Positions 40,867 through 49,553 of a stretch of DNA of 62,905 nucleotides are shown here, piece by piece. Under the pieces are notes generated by a model. It had not been told where the DNA came from and ran no database searches. It saw only the letters and a list, made by a program, of their open reading frames with translations. The stretch is from Clostridiales bacterium (lineage in GTDB: Bacteria > Bacillota > Clostridia > Christensenellales > Aristaeellaceae): NCBI GenBank assembly GCA_015056085.1, contig SVHA01000009.1:1-62905 (forward strand), written 5' to 3'. The first letter of the stretch is position 1, and every line of letters starts with the position of its first letter. Made by a program: the position numbers and the translations under genes.

Positions 40867-41467
40867 TATATGTAGGTTTTTCCTTTCAAACTGTACTTTT
40901 ATGTAAGGCGAGGGTTTCGCCCTCACGGGCGACCAAAGGGCTTTCCGATCGTCCGCCTCCGCTTCGCTCCGGAAACTCGCCTTCGGCGACTGCCCACTGG
41001 GCAGTTCGTTTCCTTTGGAAACCTTCGGATGCAAATAGTCTTATTTGGCCTTGACCCATCACCTCGAGCCTTGAAGGGCTTGGGGGATTGTTTGTATGGG
41101 GGATTATCCTTTGTTTATTGCTCGGTCAACTATCATCGGAGGGGACTCCGAAGGGGTCCAGGGGGCGATCGGAAAGCCCCCTGGTTGCTGTAGGGGAAAC
41201 GTGCAACAGGTATCGGATCAGAAACGGATAATCCTTTATCCAAGGTGAGGTTTCGCCCTCACGGGCGACCAAAGGGCTTTCCGATCGCCCTTTGGAAACC
41301 TTCGGGCTCCCTCCGGATGAAGGGGTATTAGTATGTTTGTAGGAGAAACGGTTTTTTTGTTCCGGCAAAGTCTACTTACAAGGATGCAGACCGAAGGGGT
41401 CCAGGGGGCGATCGGAAAGCCCCCTGGTTGTCCCGGTGAAAACAAGCCAAATGTCCAAAACTACCTC

Positions 41468-41506
41468 AAAAAAGAACACCCCCGGAAATCCTTCAGGATT
41501 TCCGGG
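41468..41506 (-). terminator. terminator cap of island 3, minus arm
   Basis: On the minus strand, CCCGGAAATCC and GGATTTCCGGG arms with a TGAA loop, then GGTGTTCTTTTTTT. Confidence 0.85.
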
Positions 41507-41615
41507 TGATGGGTCAAGGGCCAATGGCCCTTGCGGGGGTGTCGGGGGCAGGGCCCCCAACAAGGGGTCCAGGGGGCATAGCCCCCTGGCAGGGGCGCCA
41601 GGGCATAGCCCCTGC

Positions 41616-42839
41616 TCACTCCTGCCACTGATACACCCGTCTTCTGCCGGCGGCGTCCACGGTGGAGACACAGGCGTTGGGCGCAGGCTGGGAAAGAATG
41701 CAGAACTGGGGCAGGGAGGGCTGTTTGGTCGTGCGACCAAAGGCGCTCTCGGTGTGCAGAACGCCGTTTTCCATCACGCCGGCGGACCAGCTTTCCAGCG
41801 CATCCAGGGCACGGCTTAGCGGCGGGAAGGCCTCGTGGGGGGCGTCAAAGCCGGTGAGCATCGTCAGGCCGGACGTGGCGTCATAGGTGCCTTCCAGCGT
41901 GGCGGGATCATCAGTGCAGGGGCAAATCAGCGTCATGTTGTCAGTGGTCAGGCGGCTGCGGGCAATCAACAGCGCTTCGGGGCTGATTTCCACGCCCGCC
42001 ACACGGCAGCCCAGCTTCTGGGCAGCCAGCAGGGTGGTGCCGGCGCCGCAGCACAGGTCGCAGACAAGGCTCCCCGGCTTCACCACCGGGCGAAGAAGGC
42101 GATCCAGCAGTTTCAGCGGCTTCTGCGTGGCGTAGCCGGTGCGCTCCGGGTCACGCTGCTGCAGGTGGCTGATGTCCGTCCACACGTCGCCGGGATAGAC
42201 GGGATCATCGTCATAATAGCGGTATTCCTTGCCGCCGGAGGTGATGGCGCTGTAGGCACGGCCGTCTTCATCCACGCCCCGGCGCATATGGTTGTGACGC
42301 ACCACCGTGCGCTTGAGGGGCACGGCATGAAGGTCAAAATGATACCGGCTCGTCTTGGAATACATTAGGATGACGTCATGCTTGCGGCTGAAATACTTGC
42401 GGGCGCGACCGCCGCTTTCATAGCTCCAGACGATCTCGTTGAGGAACATCTCCTCGCCGAAGATTTCGTCGCAGATGAGCCGTCCATAGGCGGAGGCCCG
42501 CCAGTCCAGGTGCAGATACATCACGCCGGTGTTTTTCAGCAGCTGATGGGCACGCTGCACCAGCCCCCGCAGGGTGGAAAGGTATTCCTCCCGGGAGGCA
42601 AACCTGTCAGAATAGGCGGGGTATTCCACCGAGGGGCGGCCCGTCTGCCAGCCATGCTGACCAAAACGGCGCCGGCGGGTGAACATTTCCCCGGTCATAA
42701 AGGGCGGATCCATGTACACGCACTGGGCCTGACCTTCCAGCGCCTGCAGTTCGGGCAGGGGCTGGGTGGCGTCTCCGCACAGGAGCAGATCCCGTCCGTC
42801 GCCGCTGATTTCCATGGGCACCGATATCTGCTGAAACAT
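41616..42839 (-). CDS. beta-class site-specific DNA methyltransferase (N6-adenine or N4-cytosine)
   Basis: A 407-residue DNA methyltransferase. Motif IV, MDPPFMTGE (residues about 42-50), is N-terminal, while the SAM-binding motif I, CDLCCGAGTTLLAA, lies near residue 270. This order defines the beta class. Between them are the target-recognition region (about 150-235) and ATQKPLKLLDRLL, motif X. About 90 extra residues follow motif III and are not typical. No restriction endonuclease is adjacent, so it is a solitary enzyme, perhaps with a regulatory role. It lies three bases after the Cys-cluster gene and ends GAG-TGA directly against island 3. Confidence 0.92.
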   Translation of the reverse strand: MFQQISVPMEISGDGRDLLLCGDATQPLPELQALEGQAQCVYMDPPFMTGEMFTRRRRFGQHGWQTGRPSVEYPAYSDRFASREEYLSTLRGLVQRAHQLLKNTGVMYLHLDWRASAYGRLICDEIFGEEMFLNEIVWSYESGGRARKYFSRKHDVILMYSKTSRYHFDLHAVPLKRTVVRHNHMRRGVDEDGRAYSAITSGGKEYRYYDDDPVYPGDVWTDISHLQQRDPERTGYATQKPLKLLDRLLRPVVKPGSLVCDLCCGAGTTLLAAQKLGCRVAGVEISPEALLIARSRLTTDNMTLICPCTDDPATLEGTYDATSGLTMLTGFDAPHEAFPPLSRALDALESWSAGVMENGVLHTESAFGRTTKQPSLPQFCILSQPAPNACVSTVDAAGRRRVYQWQE

Positions 42840-42842
42840 CCC

Positions 42843-43337
42843 TTACCTCCCGAATTGTCTGTGAAGCGCCCGCAGGTCATCCTGCTGGGCTGTGAGTTTT
42901 TCAAGAAAAGCCCGCTGAACCGGGTCCCTGGCGAGGATTTCCCCTGCCTTACGCACCGCCTGAACGAAATCGGTCTGCAGGGCGTCTTTGCCCTGACGGG
43001 CCAGGGGGCATACTGCCCGGGCCCGAAGGTCCGTGGCAACTTTCACGCCGCCAGGACGAAGAACAGGAAGCAGGGGGAACACCCGGCAGGAAAGGGGGCG
43101 ATTCTCCCGCTGGCATTGTCCGCCGCAGAAGAACACCTTGCCCAGGGGGGATTCTGCCACTTTTGCGCCGGGCCAGGTTGCCATCAGCGCTTCTTCGCCG
43201 GGGAAGAGCAGCATCCCGGTTTCCTCGCCGGGCAGGGAGCGGCAGCAGGCGCCGCCGCACACCTGACCGCAATCACCCAGCAGGGGCGTGACGGTTTCCA
43301 GGCATTTCCGGGCTTCCTTCAGCGCTTGCATGGTCAT
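42843..43337 (-). CDS. Cys-cluster protein (YkgJ-like)
   Basis: A 164-residue protein with a cysteine pattern of the YkgJ/zinc- or iron-chelating type. DCGQVCGGACCRSLPGEE is near the N-terminus, followed by CGGQCQRENRPLSCRVFP and a last AVCPLA. The R-P-x-x-C-R-x-F-P block is the hallmark of the family. Function is unknown; metal binding is likely. ATG 43337 follows AAAGGAAG. The stop lies three bases before the methyltransferase start, so the two genes form an operon, an association not obviously explained by known systems. Confidence 0.82.
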   Translation of the reverse strand: MTMQALKEARKCLETVTPLLGDCGQVCGGACCRSLPGEETGMLLFPGEEALMATWPGAKVAESPLGKVFFCGGQCQRENRPLSCRVFPLLPVLRPGGVKVATDLRARAVCPLARQGKDALQTDFVQAVRKAGEILARDPVQRAFLEKLTAQQDDLRALHRQFGR

Positions 43338-43451
43338 ATACTTCCTTTCCCCAAAAAAGAACAGTACTTCTGATTCTATTTTACACGCTTTTTGTGCAAA
43401 AAGGAAGGGACTTTTGGGGTTCAATCCCAGAAAAATCAGCAAAAATCAAAG

Positions 43452-43490
43452 AAAAATGCGTCCGGGACGGCTTTTGTCCCGGACGCTTTG
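43452..43490 (-). terminator. intrinsic terminator of the ftsK-DUF436 gene run
   Basis: On the minus strand, GCGTCCGGGAC and GTCCCGGACGC arms with a 7-base loop, then ATTTTTCTTT. Confidence 0.85.
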
Positions 43491-43526
43491 TTGTTCAAAG
43501 GCGCATAAATCCCCAAAAAAGCAGGA

Positions 43527-44081
43527 TTACTCGTACACGGCGCGGCTGCCGCCGATGAAGGGCAGGCGGCTGTATGCCATCACCAGATTGGCGTGACCGA
43601 TGCGATTTTCCTCCATGCGCAGGGGCACGGCCACCGGGCGGATGTGCATACCCACCAGGGTGTCGCCGATGTCGATGGCGGCGTCTGCCTGCACATTGAC
43701 GGCCAGCGCAGGGCGGGAGAGCAGCTTCCATGCGGCGGCGGGCACGCTGCCGCCGGCCTTGGGCTGGGGCACAGCCTTGACCTGGGTCAGGCGGCGGGCG
43801 TCGAGGGCTTCCTGCTCCATGACGATGGCCCGGTTGAGGTGCTCGCAGCACTGGAAAGCAGCATACAGCCCCCGTTTACGGCAGGCTTCCAGCATGGCGC
43901 TGGCAATGATCTGCCCCAGTTCCGGCACGCTGCCCTTGCCGATGCGGGCGCCGGCCACCTCGCTGGTGGAGCAGCCCAGCACGATCATGCCGCCGGGGGC
44001 GATTTCCCCGGCCTGCTGCAATGCGTCCACGGCCTTGCCGATGATGGTGAAGATGTCATTTTGAAGCATTTCCGTCTGCAT
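43527..44081 (-). CDS. TIGR01440 / DUF436 family protein (YwlG-like)
   Basis: A 184-residue cytoplasmic protein of the DUF436 family, typical of Firmicutes. GGMIVLGCSTSEVAGARIGK is the conserved block near residue 35. FQCCEHLNRAIVMEQE and DTLVGMHIRPVAVPLR are others. The fold is Rossmann-like and the function is not established. ATG 44081 is preceded by GGAGG eight bases upstream and lies inside the 3' end of the upstream hydrolase gene (26-base overlap), so translation is likely coupled. Confidence 0.92.
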   Translation of the reverse strand: MQTEMLQNDIFTIIGKAVDALQQAGEIAPGGMIVLGCSTSEVAGARIGKGSVPELGQIIASAMLEACRKRGLYAAFQCCEHLNRAIVMEQEALDARRLTQVKAVPQPKAGGSVPAAAWKLLSRPALAVNVQADAAIDIGDTLVGMHIRPVAVPLRMEENRIGHANLVMAYSRLPFIGGSRAVYE

Positions 44082-45225
44082 GAGCAGTTCCTCCGTCTGT
44101 GAGATGGGTGTGGGTCGCCTGGGGCAGGTTTCTGCCGGTGAGGCTTTCAAACAGTTTGCCGGCGCCGATGGTCACGAAGCGCCCCACCACCTGCACCAGC
44201 ATCTTTTTGGTGTCCCGGTCCAGCTTGAAGGCGGCTTCCAGCATGGTCAGCAGTTTGGCGCCTGTGCCCTGCAGCAAATCCGTCAGGGTGTCGGCGTGGG
44301 TGGTTTCCAGCAAATCAAAGAGGGTATTGACGAACAGTGCCCGCTGCTCGGGCGAACAGGTGGTCAGCCAGGCGTGGAGGGTGTGGTCGAACAACTGGGC
44401 GGCGGGGTCAACGCCTTCGGCCAGCAGGAAGGCAGGGCCTTCCACCTGCCAGGTGAAAGCATCATGCTGCAAAACGCCCATCACATCCGACTGCACCACC
44501 TGATAATCCTCGTGGTGGGCCAGCAGCAGACCCACAATGGCGTATTGAGGGATGTAAGCCTTGATTCTGGGGCGGATGCGGGCATAGCCGTCGGAAGCAA
44601 AGGTGGCGTCATCCAGTCCGGGGGAGTCGAAACTGTACACCGCCTGAATCAAGTCCTGTTCAGGGAGTGCCAGATGGGCCGCTGCATAGGACGCCAGGTT
44701 GCCGCCCTTGCTGTGACCGCCCACCATCAGGGGCAAGCCGGCTTTGGCGGCTTCCTCCAGATATTGCAGAGCCGCCGCCTGGGAAGGCACCGGGCTTTCA
44801 AAGGCCATGGTGAAGTTTTCCCGCCAGCCGACGATGGAGTAATCCGTGCCCCGGCAGGAGACGAATCTTTCGCCCGTGGGCAAATCAAGGGTGATGGCGC
44901 TGAACTGGATGTCGTATTCCGCGCTGCGGATGCTGACGTAGTGATGAACCCGGATGTCTCCATACCGGGGCAGGACAGCCATGTCGTCCAGCAGCATCCG
45001 GCAGTGACCAAAGAAGGGCTTGTGGCCATTCTTTTTCACTTTGGCGGTGGAAGGCTCCAGCATCGGCGGCAGGTCTTTGAGCACCACGCCTTCGCCCAGG
45101 GCCGTTTCCGGCGGAAAATCCACATAACTGATCAGGGACAGGGCCAAAGCGTCCAGTTCCGTGAAAGGAGCGACGTCCAGAGGGAGATCGCCCCTCCAGA
45201 GGAGATAATCGTCAAGGTTGGGCAT
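44056..45225 (-). CDS. Mbeg1-like (DUF2974) alpha/beta hydrolase
   Basis: A 389-residue cytoplasmic protein of the DUF2974 family. MPNLDDYLLWRGDLPLDVAP is the family start. RGTDYSIVGWRENF leads into the lipase-type nucleophile elbow GGHSKGGNLASYAA, with the catalytic Ser. YSFDSPGL and RIKAYIPQYAIVG follow as in class 3 lipases and their relatives. The C-terminal 90 residues are helical. Substrates are unknown. It follows ftsK by 24 bases and overlaps DUF436, so the three are probably one transcript. Confidence 0.9.
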   Translation of the reverse strand: MPNLDDYLLWRGDLPLDVAPFTELDALALSLISYVDFPPETALGEGVVLKDLPPMLEPSTAKVKKNGHKPFFGHCRMLLDDMAVLPRYGDIRVHHYVSIRSAEYDIQFSAITLDLPTGERFVSCRGTDYSIVGWRENFTMAFESPVPSQAAALQYLEEAAKAGLPLMVGGHSKGGNLASYAAAHLALPEQDLIQAVYSFDSPGLDDATFASDGYARIRPRIKAYIPQYAIVGLLLAHHEDYQVVQSDVMGVLQHDAFTWQVEGPAFLLAEGVDPAAQLFDHTLHAWLTTCSPEQRALFVNTLFDLLETTHADTLTDLLQGTGAKLLTMLEAAFKLDRDTKKMLVQVVGRFVTIGAGKLFESLTGRNLPQATHTHLTDGGTAHADGNASK

Positions 45226-45249
45226 GAGGCACCTCCTGCCATGGGCCGA

Positions 45250-48108
45250 TTACACTTCGAAACTGCCGTCACCGCACATCTGGATGAACTGCTCTCTGGT
45301 AATGAGGCACTTGCGGGGATTGCTGCCGTTCTTGCTGGACAGTACGCCCAGTTCCTCCAGCTGATCCACCAGCCGGCCGGCCCGGTTATAGCCCAGTTTC
45401 AGCCGGCGCTGGGCATTGGAGACGGACAGCTGCCCGTATTCCAGCGCCAGTTCAGCGCACTGCATCAGCAGGTCCATGTCGCCGCTGCCGCCGGTCAGTT
45501 CCGGGTCGTCGCCCTTGTTTTTGCCCTTGCCGCCTTCCGCTGTTTCAGCGGTGGCACGGGCGATCTGATCCAGGGTGTCCAACACGTGAGGATCATAGGC
45601 GCTGGGGTTGTGCTGCCGGATGAAGGCGGTGATCTTCTGGATTTCCTTCACCTTATCCATGTAGCAGCCCTGCACACGGGTGGGCTTGCCGGTGGCGTCG
45701 TTGACGGGCTTGTAGAGCATATCGCCCTTGCCCAGCAGATATTCCGCTCCGCCGCCATCGAGAATAATGCGGCTGTTGGTGTTGTTGGGCACCTTGAAGG
45801 CGATGCGGGAGGGAATGTTGGAGGTAATCAGGCCGGTGATGACGTCCGCAGAGGGTCGCTGGGTGGCGACGATCAGGTGCATACCGCAGGCACGGGCCTT
45901 CTGGGTCAGGCGGCAGATGGCGTTTTCCAACTCCCGCTTGTTGGACATCATCATCAGGTCAGCCAACTCGTCAATGATGATGACGATGCGGTTCATGGGC
46001 TTTTCATCGCCGGAAATCAGGGCGTTGTATTCACCGATATTGGACGCTCCCCGGGAACTCATCAGGGAGTAGCGGTCCTCCATCTCGTTCACCGCCCAGA
46101 TCAGGGAGTGCAGCGCCTTGTCGGCATTGGTGATGATGGGCACCAGCAGATGGGGCATATCCGCATAGTTGGACAGTTCCACCTGCTTGGGGTCGATGAG
46201 GATCATCCGCACTTCCTGGGGCGAGCAGCGGTAGAGCAGGGAGGTGATGATGGTGTTGATACACACCGACTTACCGGAGCCGGTGGTACCGGCGATGAGC
46301 AGGTGGGGCATATCGGACAGGTCGCACAGGATGGGCTTGCCGCCGATGTCCCGGCCCAGCGCCACCATCAGCGGCTTCTTGCTGGCGATCATTTCCTCGG
46401 AAAAGAGGATTTCCCGCAGCGTCACCGTGTCAGGATGGGGGTTGGGGATTTCCACACCCACATAGGGCGTGTTGGGAATCTGCGGCTCCAGGCGCACCGG
46501 GGCGCCCTGCAGATCCTTTGAAATGTTCTTCTGCAGGCCCTCCACCTTGGATACCCGCACGCCGGGGGCCAGTTCCAGTTCAAACCGGGAAATGGTGGGG
46601 CCGTGGGTGATGTGGCGCACCTTGGCGCTGATCTTGAAGGAATCCAGCGTGCCCTCCAGAATCTCGATGCGGCGGCGGTCCAGTTCCGGGTCCAGGCTGG
46701 ACGGCGGCTTGGGCTCCACCAGCAGGCCGATGGTGGGATATACATAGGGCGCCATGGGGACGTCCTCTTCCTCGGGGGGAGGCGTTTCCTTCACGGGCAT
46801 TTTCAGTTCAGGCTGCCAGGCATTGCGGGGCTGCTGATGCTGCAACACCGGCATCACCGGGGCAGCGGGCGTTTCGGGAGCGCCGTCGTCCTCCCAGGGA
46901 GCAGTATCCTCCCAGGAATCCGTCGGGCGGATCATGCCGGAAGAAGTACGTTTGGGCTCCTTGGCAGCAGCGGCAGTTGTCGTGCGCTTGCGGGGCTTGG
47001 GCATGGGCTCGTCCTCTTCCGTGCGCCAGGAAGCCGCCGCCTGCCGGGGAGAGGCGTCCTCTTCCTCCTGCACTTTGCGGGCAGGGGAGCGGCGGGTGGT
47101 TTTCTTGGCAGGAGCGGGCTTTTCTTCGGGGAAAATGCCCTTGCGGGTGCGGGTCTTGCCGGTGTCAGCAGACACAGGCTCCTCCTCATACGCAGGAGGC
47201 ATGGGCTGGGTCTGTTCCGGCTGGAAACTCATGGGGGGCTGATAATCCGGCGGCGGGGCATAGGGGGATTGCTCCTGCCACATTTGCTGCTGGGCGGCCT
47301 GTTGTTGCTGCCACGCCATCTGCTGCTGATAAGCCATTTGCTGCTGTTGCTGCTGCTGATAGGCCATCTGCTGTTGCTGCTGCCAGAGCAATTCCTGCTG
47401 ATGCTGCTCCTCCTCCCGCTGGCGGGAACGGGCGGCCTGCTTTTCCTTCTGCCGGGAGACGAGGGCCTTGACCTTCTTGGGCGTCAGGCGGAACAGCAGA
47501 GGGATGCCCCCCAGGAACAGGAGCATGGACAGTATCGCTGCGGGGATCACATTGCCCAGCAGCCGCCACAGGGGCCATGCCAGCACCATGCCCAGCAGAC
47601 CGCCACCCATGCCGGTATCGGCAGCACTGGTGTACGCCTTGGCCAGGAACACATCATAAGCGGCGGGGTTATCCCGGTTGGTATAGCGGTTTTCCCGCAG
47701 GAAGGAATCCATCAGGGAAATGGTATTCCTGGAGGATGCACCGATCACGGTGGTATCAGCGGTGATGGAAATCAGCACAAGGAAACTGAGCAGGCAGAAA
47801 AACATGGCAAGGCAAATCACAAAGGGGCGCACAGGGGCCTTGCGGTGGGCGGAGAGGAAAAGCAGCACGCCCGCCCAGATGGGAAACGCCGGCAGCACAA
47901 AAGACAGCCCGCCGGCCAGGCCGCGGCAGATTTTCCGGGTGCTTTCAAACACGTCGCCCGGCAGGGACAGCATCAGTGCCAGCACCAGAAGGACGCCCAG
48001 CGCCGTGAGCAAAAGAGCCCCCAGGTATACCACCAGCATACCGTCGGAGGAATATGCCGGGGCCCGCTGGCCCTTTTTTCGTTGTTGGTTGGTCTGTCTG
48101 GCTGCCAT
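45250..48108 (-). CDS. ftsK: FtsK/SpoIIIE family DNA translocase
   Basis: A 952-residue DNA pump that clears chromosomes from the septum or moves DNA into the forespore. Four hydrophobic segments lie in the first 200 residues. A linker follows that begins with a basic part and a glutamine-rich tract (about 215-275, almost only Q, M, A and Y), then acidic and basic stretches to about 470. The RecA-like motor has GTTGSGKSVCINTI (Walker A) and IVIIIDELADLMM (Walker B). The C-terminal gamma winged helix (QLSVSNAQRRLKLGYNRAGR) reads polarity sites. CACAGGAGGATTCT precedes ATG 48108. The glutamine run is longer than usual. Confidence 0.97.
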   Translation of the reverse strand: MAARQTNQQRKKGQRAPAYSSDGMLVVYLGALLLTALGVLLVLALMLSLPGDVFESTRKICRGLAGGLSFVLPAFPIWAGVLLFLSAHRKAPVRPFVICLAMFFCLLSFLVLISITADTTVIGASSRNTISLMDSFLRENRYTNRDNPAAYDVFLAKAYTSAADTGMGGGLLGMVLAWPLWRLLGNVIPAAILSMLLFLGGIPLLFRLTPKKVKALVSRQKEKQAARSRQREEEQHQQELLWQQQQQMAYQQQQQQQMAYQQQMAWQQQQAAQQQMWQEQSPYAPPPDYQPPMSFQPEQTQPMPPAYEEEPVSADTGKTRTRKGIFPEEKPAPAKKTTRRSPARKVQEEEDASPRQAAASWRTEEDEPMPKPRKRTTTAAAAKEPKRTSSGMIRPTDSWEDTAPWEDDGAPETPAAPVMPVLQHQQPRNAWQPELKMPVKETPPPEEEDVPMAPYVYPTIGLLVEPKPPSSLDPELDRRRIEILEGTLDSFKISAKVRHITHGPTISRFELELAPGVRVSKVEGLQKNISKDLQGAPVRLEPQIPNTPYVGVEIPNPHPDTVTLREILFSEEMIASKKPLMVALGRDIGGKPILCDLSDMPHLLIAGTTGSGKSVCINTIITSLLYRCSPQEVRMILIDPKQVELSNYADMPHLLVPIITNADKALHSLIWAVNEMEDRYSLMSSRGASNIGEYNALISGDEKPMNRIVIIIDELADLMMMSNKRELENAICRLTQKARACGMHLIVATQRPSADVITGLITSNIPSRIAFKVPNNTNSRIILDGGGAEYLLGKGDMLYKPVNDATGKPTRVQGCYMDKVKEIQKITAFIRQHNPSAYDPHVLDTLDQIARATAETAEGGKGKNKGDDPELTGGSGDMDLLMQCAELALEYGQLSVSNAQRRLKLGYNRAGRLVDQLEELGVLSSKNGSNPRKCLITREQFIQMCGDGSFEV

Positions 48109-48136
48109 AGAATCCTCCTGTGTGGAAGTTGTGTGT

Positions 48137-49300
48137 TTACGGTGTCAGGAACACAATGGTGAGCACGCCTTCCTGATTGCAGTGCAGGCGGAGCGTCATG
48201 CCGCCCACGGAATAATAGTCGCTGGTGCCTTCCGGCAGGCGCCACTTTTCGGCGTCATCCCCGGCAAGGGTCACGGTGGAGCGGGGCTGCCCCAGCACGG
48301 CGAGGTAATCCTCCCGGAGGGTCTGCCCGGTCACAAGGCCGCAGAGGGTCAGCCGGTCTGCCCGGACGCCCTGCACGACGCTCAAGTCAAATGCCTCCGT
48401 CAGGCTGTCGGTGAGCACATACACCTGCCGGAAAGCCGCTCCCTGCAGGCTGAGCATTCTGCCGCCTTCGTACAGGTCGGGGTCAATCAGCAGGTGGTGG
48501 CTTTCCACCAGCGGCGCCACGGCTTCATCCAGCACGGCGGGAATGCCCGGCAGGCAGCGCCCGGAGAGGGCTTCTTCCAGCAGGGCGGGGGTGTTTTCTG
48601 AGAGGGTCAGGTGCTTGAAAACGCCCATCCTGTCCAGAATGCTCCCCGGAGAGAGAATCAGTTCCGCCCCGGCGGATTGCACCTCACCCCAGGTGAGGTG
48701 AATGGCGCCCGCCTGGCCCGACAGGGCGCTGAGCTGCTCCACGGGGTAGTACAGCGTCATCCCCCAGGGGGTGAGGGCGAACATTTCCGGCAGGGGCGTG
48801 ACGGCGCTGGCATCCAGATGGGCGGACAACTCCGGCGCGATGGTCTCTGTGAGAAGGGTTTCCAGGCAGATGACGGCGTCTTCCGGACTCGCGAACACAT
48901 CTGCCAGGGTGATTTCCTGTCCTGTCAGCAGGTCGATGTTGACGCTGGTGAAGGCGTGGGTGGCCCTGTTATTTTTCAGAGGCCCCGATGCGCTGAGCAC
49001 ACAGGTCAGCACATCGCCTGTGACGTCAGCGGTGTAGGTGGTGGTGATTTTGACGGTATTGGACATCACCAGCGCCATGCGGTCCAGATATTGATCGGCA
49101 TGAAGGCCGGTGACAATCAGGCGGTTGATGTCTTCCAGCAGCGCGTCATCCGGCGCCTTGGTGAGCTGGGGATAATACACCTCGCTGCCGAACAGCGCAA
49201 GCCCCGCCTGGGTCAGAACATCCTCCTCGCCAAGGGCGGACAGCGGCAGAAGAAACAACACGCATAAGAGCAGGCAACAGGCACGACGGAAGCATTTCAT
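48137..49300 (-). CDS. secreted protein of unknown function
   Basis: A 387-residue exported protein. The signal peptide MKCFRRACCLLLCVLFLLPL ends near SALGEED. The mature part has two halves. The first (about 30-180, with YYPQLTKAPDDALLEDINRL, DQYLDRMALVMSN and NIDLLTGQEITLADVFAS) resembles DUF3298/DUF4163-type domains of anti-sigma factors and peptidoglycan deacetylases. The second (about 240-387) is a different beta-rich domain ending in TLRLHCNQEGVLTIVFLTP. No catalytic residues stand out. GGAGGTGAAG precedes ATG 49300. It may be co-transcribed with ftsK, 28 bases downstream. The domain comparison is tentative. Confidence 0.75.
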   Translation of the reverse strand: MKCFRRACCLLLCVLFLLPLSALGEEDVLTQAGLALFGSEVYYPQLTKAPDDALLEDINRLIVTGLHADQYLDRMALVMSNTVKITTTYTADVTGDVLTCVLSASGPLKNNRATHAFTSVNIDLLTGQEITLADVFASPEDAVICLETLLTETIAPELSAHLDASAVTPLPEMFALTPWGMTLYYPVEQLSALSGQAGAIHLTWGEVQSAGAELILSPGSILDRMGVFKHLTLSENTPALLEEALSGRCLPGIPAVLDEAVAPLVESHHLLIDPDLYEGGRMLSLQGAAFRQVYVLTDSLTEAFDLSVVQGVRADRLTLCGLVTGQTLREDYLAVLGQPRSTVTLAGDDAEKWRLPEGTSDYYSVGGMTLRLHCNQEGVLTIVFLTP

Positions 49301-49395
49301 TCGCTTCACCTCCGGGATTTCAGGGTTGTATATAAGAGTAACGAATCGGCGGCGCATTTTCGTGCCGGAGGAAATGTTCTCAGTTGCCTCGTTAC

Positions 49396-49424
49396 ATTAT
49401 AAAAGAAATTTCCCATGGTGTCAA
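49396..49424 (-). promoter_or_regulatory. consensus sigma-A promoter of the secreted-protein/ftsK run
   Basis: On the minus strand, TTGACA, a 17-base spacer, then TATAAT: a perfect match to consensus, 96 bases before the first start codon. Confidence 0.92.
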
Positions 49425-49553
49425 ATCAGCGGGGCGGTTTTCCCGCTCAAAATGCCGGGAAATCATGGAATCCCCTTGCATCCCGGGCCGTTGTGTGATA
49501 CCCTGTACCTGTTGATTTTCCATCGTCACCGATGAAGAAGCGGAGATGACCCC

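Larger units (their letters stand above)
40703..41615. repeat. intergenic hairpin island 3 (two opposed arms)
   Basis: This 913-base region lies between the convergent yebC and DNA methyltransferase genes. The plus arm has the units CCAAAGGGC, GTCGGGGGC, TGTGGGGC, GCAGGGGC and CGCAAGGGCC, with its cap at 40835-40866. The minus arm starts at the methyltransferase stop codon and has its cap at 41468-41506. The centre (about 40905-41300) contains four outer blocks with CCGATCG, a second plus-type cap (about 41050-41095), and the TTGCTCGGTCAACTATCA segment. It is the reverse complement of the centre of island 2, so the same block exists in both orientations. No gene is present; open frames here are low-complexity shadows. 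Confidence 0.9.

Noticed and set aside
41616..42839. Restriction-modification or phage-defence island around the methyltransferase
   Set aside because: Neighbours are yebC, a Cys-cluster protein, DUF436 and ftsK. No nuclease, helicase or specificity subunit is present.
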